NCBI RefSeq assembly: GCF_020623625.1
Contig: NC_060205.1
Coordinates: 117,501 to 181,500, forward strand
Direction of reading: 5' to 3'
DNA: 64,000 bases
From: Saccharomycodes ludwigii
Taxonomy: Eukaryota > Ascomycota > Saccharomycetes > Saccharomycodales > Saccharomycodaceae
The position numbers were made by a program, and so were the translations under genes. Every line of letters starts with the position of its first letter. Position 1 is the first letter of the stretch. Positions 62,901-64,000 of this stretch are shown piece after piece. The notes under the pieces were generated by a model that ran no database searches, was not told where the DNA came from, and saw only the letters and a list, made by a program, of their open reading frames with translations.

Positions 62901-63365
62901 GACGACGAGGATGACGATGAAGATGATGGCGACGATGATGATGAACATGATGATGATGATGATGAAGACGTTGATCATGATGACGATGAAAGTGGTAATA
63001 GTGATGATAATGAAGATGGTAATTATCAAGGAAGTTATATTAATAGCGAAAATCAACGCAATGTTGAAAACCAAGATGTTACTATTAGGAGAAATGGAAG
63101 TGATAATGCGCTAGATGTTAGAAACGCTAGTGCCGTTGGTCCTTGGCTGGAGTCCACTTCTGGTTCTGACTTAAATAATGAACTTATTCCTTCTGACGAG
63201 GATTTAATTTCCTTGACTCGATGGTTCTTATCGCAAGGAACATCAGCGCCTGATATACAAGGTATGGTGTTTGATAGTTTGTTAAGACAAGACTCCGAAA
63301 ATCATGATTCTAATACTGATGATTTGACTGGTCAAATTGAATGGCCAAGGGACAATATTAGTTAG
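56922..63365 (+). CDS. UBR1: N-recognin E3 ubiquitin ligase Ubr1
   Basis: Recognises type 1 and 2 N-degrons and with Rad6 adds ubiquitin chains; controls peptide import through Cup9. The 2147 residues (S. cerevisiae 1950) have the UBR box at about 120-195 (GRNCGRKFKPGEPIYRCQEC, YDDTCVLCVHCFNPDDHVDH, SSGICDCGDSEAWNNPLHC), the zinc-binding type 1 pocket. A ClpS-like N-domain lies at about 293-370 (NYAVIVYNDEFHNYRQATSA ... IDGEGRAILKCS) for type 2 substrates. A Rad6-binding basic helix is at about 1145-1185 (EKERKKRSAKERQQKLLQKF). The RING spans about 1213-1320 (EDVTCSLCQDSVSFNDVFVI; SCNHQIHFKCLKKYLKKKKY; FICPLCQTISNSF). The C-terminal inhibitory part has LKRYEHLNNLWMCNGIPGYI. An exceptionally long Asp/Glu tail (about 1895-2045) and a short final segment follow. 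TYS1 and QCR9 on either side keep the YGR185C-YGR184C-YGR183C order, with UBR2 inserted. Confidence 0.96.
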   Translation: MVGSDSEQKGDKQNYNFHISKGLNEIFQSIHDYSQFNTPKGPIEREQMGQDLKKVVFNLLYFTLFKNGELLSEFSPHLDHSNIPPDLQSILPDNDNFRNYDLSIEKLKNNKNKSTFYNHIGRNCGRKFKPGEPIYRCQECGYDDTCVLCVHCFNPDDHVDHHVYTNICTRVSSGICDCGDSEAWNNPLHCKAELACNQKKNACMYNLDYNSLIPHFKYVLTESLDYFIDVFNQNIEPIPIFTKEIMLKLRNYVQKGNLVERAQFLKDLAYKNDYLLKKQQATDNESDMIKEPKNYAVIVYNDEFHNYRQATSALRQGEPDDKRIELITSHIDGEGRAILKCSTDLSSVIGGYFSVQTNGLSATLTSWSEYIHQETCKYIIKWIQECLSIPNVEFQNAYREALGFVFTEELPNGCIKSSSNVAEVVDKYFANNCGIEVLDPECRYADLSILDRGTRLPLGHHLKMNENNLTSISPEISSLSKVKPNYFNSRLQLMLFLDNRYWKVLRSSVQDIIIPTLSSSLKYKAVFCRQFSQIFTHMLNAVCFLDREPQLTALRESVLQLFSCTTSAEDMLADGSFLDVLWSVNRIFMKFSVLDNGSLLWKIVSIANPSKGFSVSFKQGLYAIETLLNKVTDPNSILRPQEFIAITSLCQLFNGAWKIKHKEGEHVLREDQSFIPYLEYTSSIYSIIQSVNRILENGKVDEAKLLNAIHLLYTYFTHKNLPYKLVGDSFEIIKFKVSKQRVAFMNPVHTFFSFLVERSQIAKVLPVIESRDKDFLVVSDFCLRSVVLCSQIDIGFWVRNGISVLHQSCYYKKNPEMSSYSRDIHVNQLSFLVEKNELEKIIYNMLDRWEILDWFLGEQSIKETVYEDKINQLLQQFITFIYQLLSERQQFMKFNSTEEKELLHIKNSIIYNLYTQPLPYSKLLESIPDYLTESTSKFDICLEEVSLYVEPKGLEDNGVFKLKRAMFNKIDPLRLLNMDNDFEHSANIIKQQVSKDKKNIEKTIIEPRLEAYDKLEKGSETLGNFTRTNLFAKIIYKLLAVCVTDKNSAFLYELLHLVHGIMIDDEYIHGTQSFPQAYLDKPICNYLLMITQETSFSSNIINKADYLLERMLRKKREQVIDSLTTCFGADYVRDYMQGKKTQSASQEETEKERKKRSAKERQQKLLQKFARQHSKFMKENESLFSNDEKLHGGITKGANHKISIDEESNLVNDREDVTCSLCQDSVSFNDVFVIPIYQSNTPVIRQQTHRGNENVSEWCGFVNHENAPTFYNYNNSGTKPKKNNGNVMVSCNHQIHFKCLKKYLKKKKYSPKLFICPLCQTISNSFLPLSLPIFDGRKSDVWFNMIVNEVSSNVRNITYVPTMKATQRIYDLLDMIMNKVKFYDSKYFNAEIRDSSIVYILSAHFANTISMLEVASRASSAPYQDLLKGRDQIFKTLKYMLRCISFLKEAYIDISNVHIPYSHHKYSSFPNKPFQYIVRELLFSGNSLKFILNSVLKRIIGHALDYTDKVNINEMVTEMKKSNIYYEPTAEFVEHFANFKDVTDTKLQAVAYTFTLKQICCVLRKCLIFCKVLNMAVGNENNGEVINGFDLSNSVEYNGSLEGYVNYLVKILTKEETMFDLVKSEDFCTHKLREDVDQSGKPRTSISNTVICERGKCKICDYELSPITKGEYAGTVKLVDLASHLNKYITDIKSLKFRNVSNPTHNASQNSANGADIFSVINGMLGNVVHNHLNGTPIVMVDNGDGSIEIESSHASNETRLDFEICLSCGEKIYYTADNYSIFKHLSKCFGAFGLYLVPSDNEICLSLNTPQCFVKISAPYLNSHGESGKEAMKRGDIAVLSLKRYEHLNNLWMCNGIPGYISRIMGDEFRILIATQAVRFNRNILFFRGLYEGEENDEEDDFGFGDDDDDNDNDESGGTERIGGSQTTGDGTESDRLASEELDTFDPGVTLEDLATFSDEDPYYRYISGDDYADYDDDDDDDDDADDDDEDDDDEDDDEDDGDDDDEHDDDDDEDVDHDDDESGNSDDNEDGNYQGSYINSENQRNVENQDVTIRRNGSDNALDVRNASAVGPWLESTSGSDLNNELIPSDEDLISLTRWFLSQGTSAPDIQGMVFDSLLRQDSENHDSNTDDLTGQIEWPRDNIS

Positions 63366-63941
63366 ACCAGAATAGGAGGAGGAATAATTGGGTTTTATTT
63401 TTAAATTTGAATGTTGAATGTAACTGTTACAAGAATTTAAGTTTTAGTGGCATTATTAAAAGATAGTGAATGGTTATATTGGTAATGCTGCATTAGAAGT
63501 TGTGGGAAGTTATTACCATTGCTGATTGTGATAATGTATTGCTTTAAGATGGGAGGTTTTTTATTGTTATTTCCAACCAATCATTTTGCAAGAAAGGCAC
63601 ACCCAAACACCACAGACAAAAAAAAAAAAAAGGACTATTTTTTTTTATTTTTTATGGATGAAGAACGCTGCGTAGTGCGCGTTTTGTGTATATCGGAATT
63701 AAAAGAGTTTTTTATTACTACAATTTTTTTTTTTTTTTTTAATTTTTTTTTTCTTGTCTTTTATAAAAAATTAAAAATCAATCGATTAATTTTGAGTGTT
63801 CTTACATTTTGACCCAAGTTTAGAAACTTACCATTAATAATTGTTTTATCCTTTTCTTTTTATTCCATCAAAGAAAAATTAAAATCTTCAAAATATTACG
63901 ATAAGAATAAAAAAAATAAAACTATACAACTAATATTCATA
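63366..63941. promoter_or_regulatory. UBR1 trailer and QCR9 promoter
   Basis: 576 bases. It has a CCAAT box, an A13 run (63619-63631), T tracts at 63638-63645 and 63726-63740, ATCGGAAT at 63692-63699 and GTGCGCG near 63676. The leader before the QCR9 ATG is A-rich. The reading frame across 63519-63812 is low complexity and not supported as a gene. Confidence 0.6.
63576..63583 (+). promoter_or_regulatory. CCAAT box (Hap2/3/4/5 site), QCR9 promoter
   Basis: ACCAATCA, matching the yeast HAP consensus ACCAATNA, 359 bases before the QCR9 ATG. Respiratory-chain genes including QCR genes are classical HAP targets. Binding is inferred. Confidence 0.6.
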
Positions 63942-64000
63942 ATGGTATGTTCATGATTTTGGTGTCTGTTCCTATTAATTATTATTACGACCCAAATAAT
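63942..64000 (+). CDS. QCR9: Cytochrome bc1 complex subunit 9, exon 1 and intron start (partial)
   Basis: ATG at 63942-63944 is followed at once by GTATGT (63945-63950), the strict yeast 5' splice-site hexamer. S. cerevisiae QCR9 (YGR183C) has exactly this structure: a first exon of just the initiator codon, then an intron. It is also the next gene after UBR1 (YGR184C) on the same strand. So I assign 63942-63944 as coding exon 1, with the intron running beyond the window edge. Branch point, 3' splice site and exon 2 are not visible. The product would be a small single-span subunit of respiratory complex III. Confidence 0.85.

Noticed and set aside
1-64000. Mobile elements, virus-derived elements or CRISPR arrays
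   Set aside because: No reverse transcriptase, integrase, transposase, capsid-like frame, paired LTRs or spaced direct repeats were seen. All repeats are microsatellites or homopolymers.

Overview
This is a eukaryotic nuclear window from a budding yeast of the Saccharomycetaceae/Saccharomycodaceae kind. Nearly all genes are single uninterrupted reading frames. Intergenic DNA is extremely AT-rich, with A/T homopolymers of 30-42 bases. Many proteins carry long Asn/Asp/Ser runs. Almost every gene has a recognisable Saccharomyces cerevisiae counterpart. Gene order interleaves genes that in S. cerevisiae lie on separate post-duplication sister tracks (mainly chromosomes VII and X, plus XII), so the lineage most likely never had the whole-genome duplication. 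The very AT-rich spacers and poly-Asn proteins would fit Saccharomycodes ludwigii or a relative; that species call is an inference. Layout, left to right: a partial unidentified gene end (1-138); PDX1, XKS1, SPC1 and a positional homologue of YJR011C (all -); an SLC25 mitochondrial carrier (+); tRNA-Thr(AGU); PEX39 (-) and GPI14 (+) divergent; SKI6 (+); a FYV8-like gene (-) divergent from TMA22 (+); the giant adenylate cyclase gene CYR1 (+) convergent with SYS1 (-); an unrecognised small gene (+); STU2 (-) divergent from a cytosolic thioredoxin (+); SER2 (-) divergent from CIR1 (+); MVB12 (-), LSM8 (-), MER2/REC107 (+) and TDA10 (-). Then come PUF3 (+), an OPT-family transporter (-), EMC6 (-), HGH1 (+), TFG1 (-), TYS1 (+), UBR2 (-), UBR1 (+) and, at the right edge, the ATG-only first exon of QCR9. 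Functional themes are ordinary housekeeping: mitochondrial metabolism (PDX1, CIR1, QCR9, PUF3 as post-transcriptional regulator), ER/Golgi biogenesis (SPC1, GPI14, EMC6, SYS1), RNA decay and splicing (SKI6, LSM8), transcription and translation (TFG1, TYS1, TMA22, HGH1), cAMP signalling (CYR1) and regulated proteolysis (UBR1, UBR2). I see no transposon, virus-derived element or CRISPR array, and no obviously new multi-gene system. The most interesting points are: PEX39 with its KPWE motif; MER2 with an Ume6-type URS1 element in its promoter; a thioredoxin with a possible membrane-anchored longer form; the head-to-head pair of N-degron-family E3 ligase genes UBR2/UBR1; the conserved one-codon first exon of QCR9; and a TCCGA/TCGGA motif recurring in most divergent promoters of the window.
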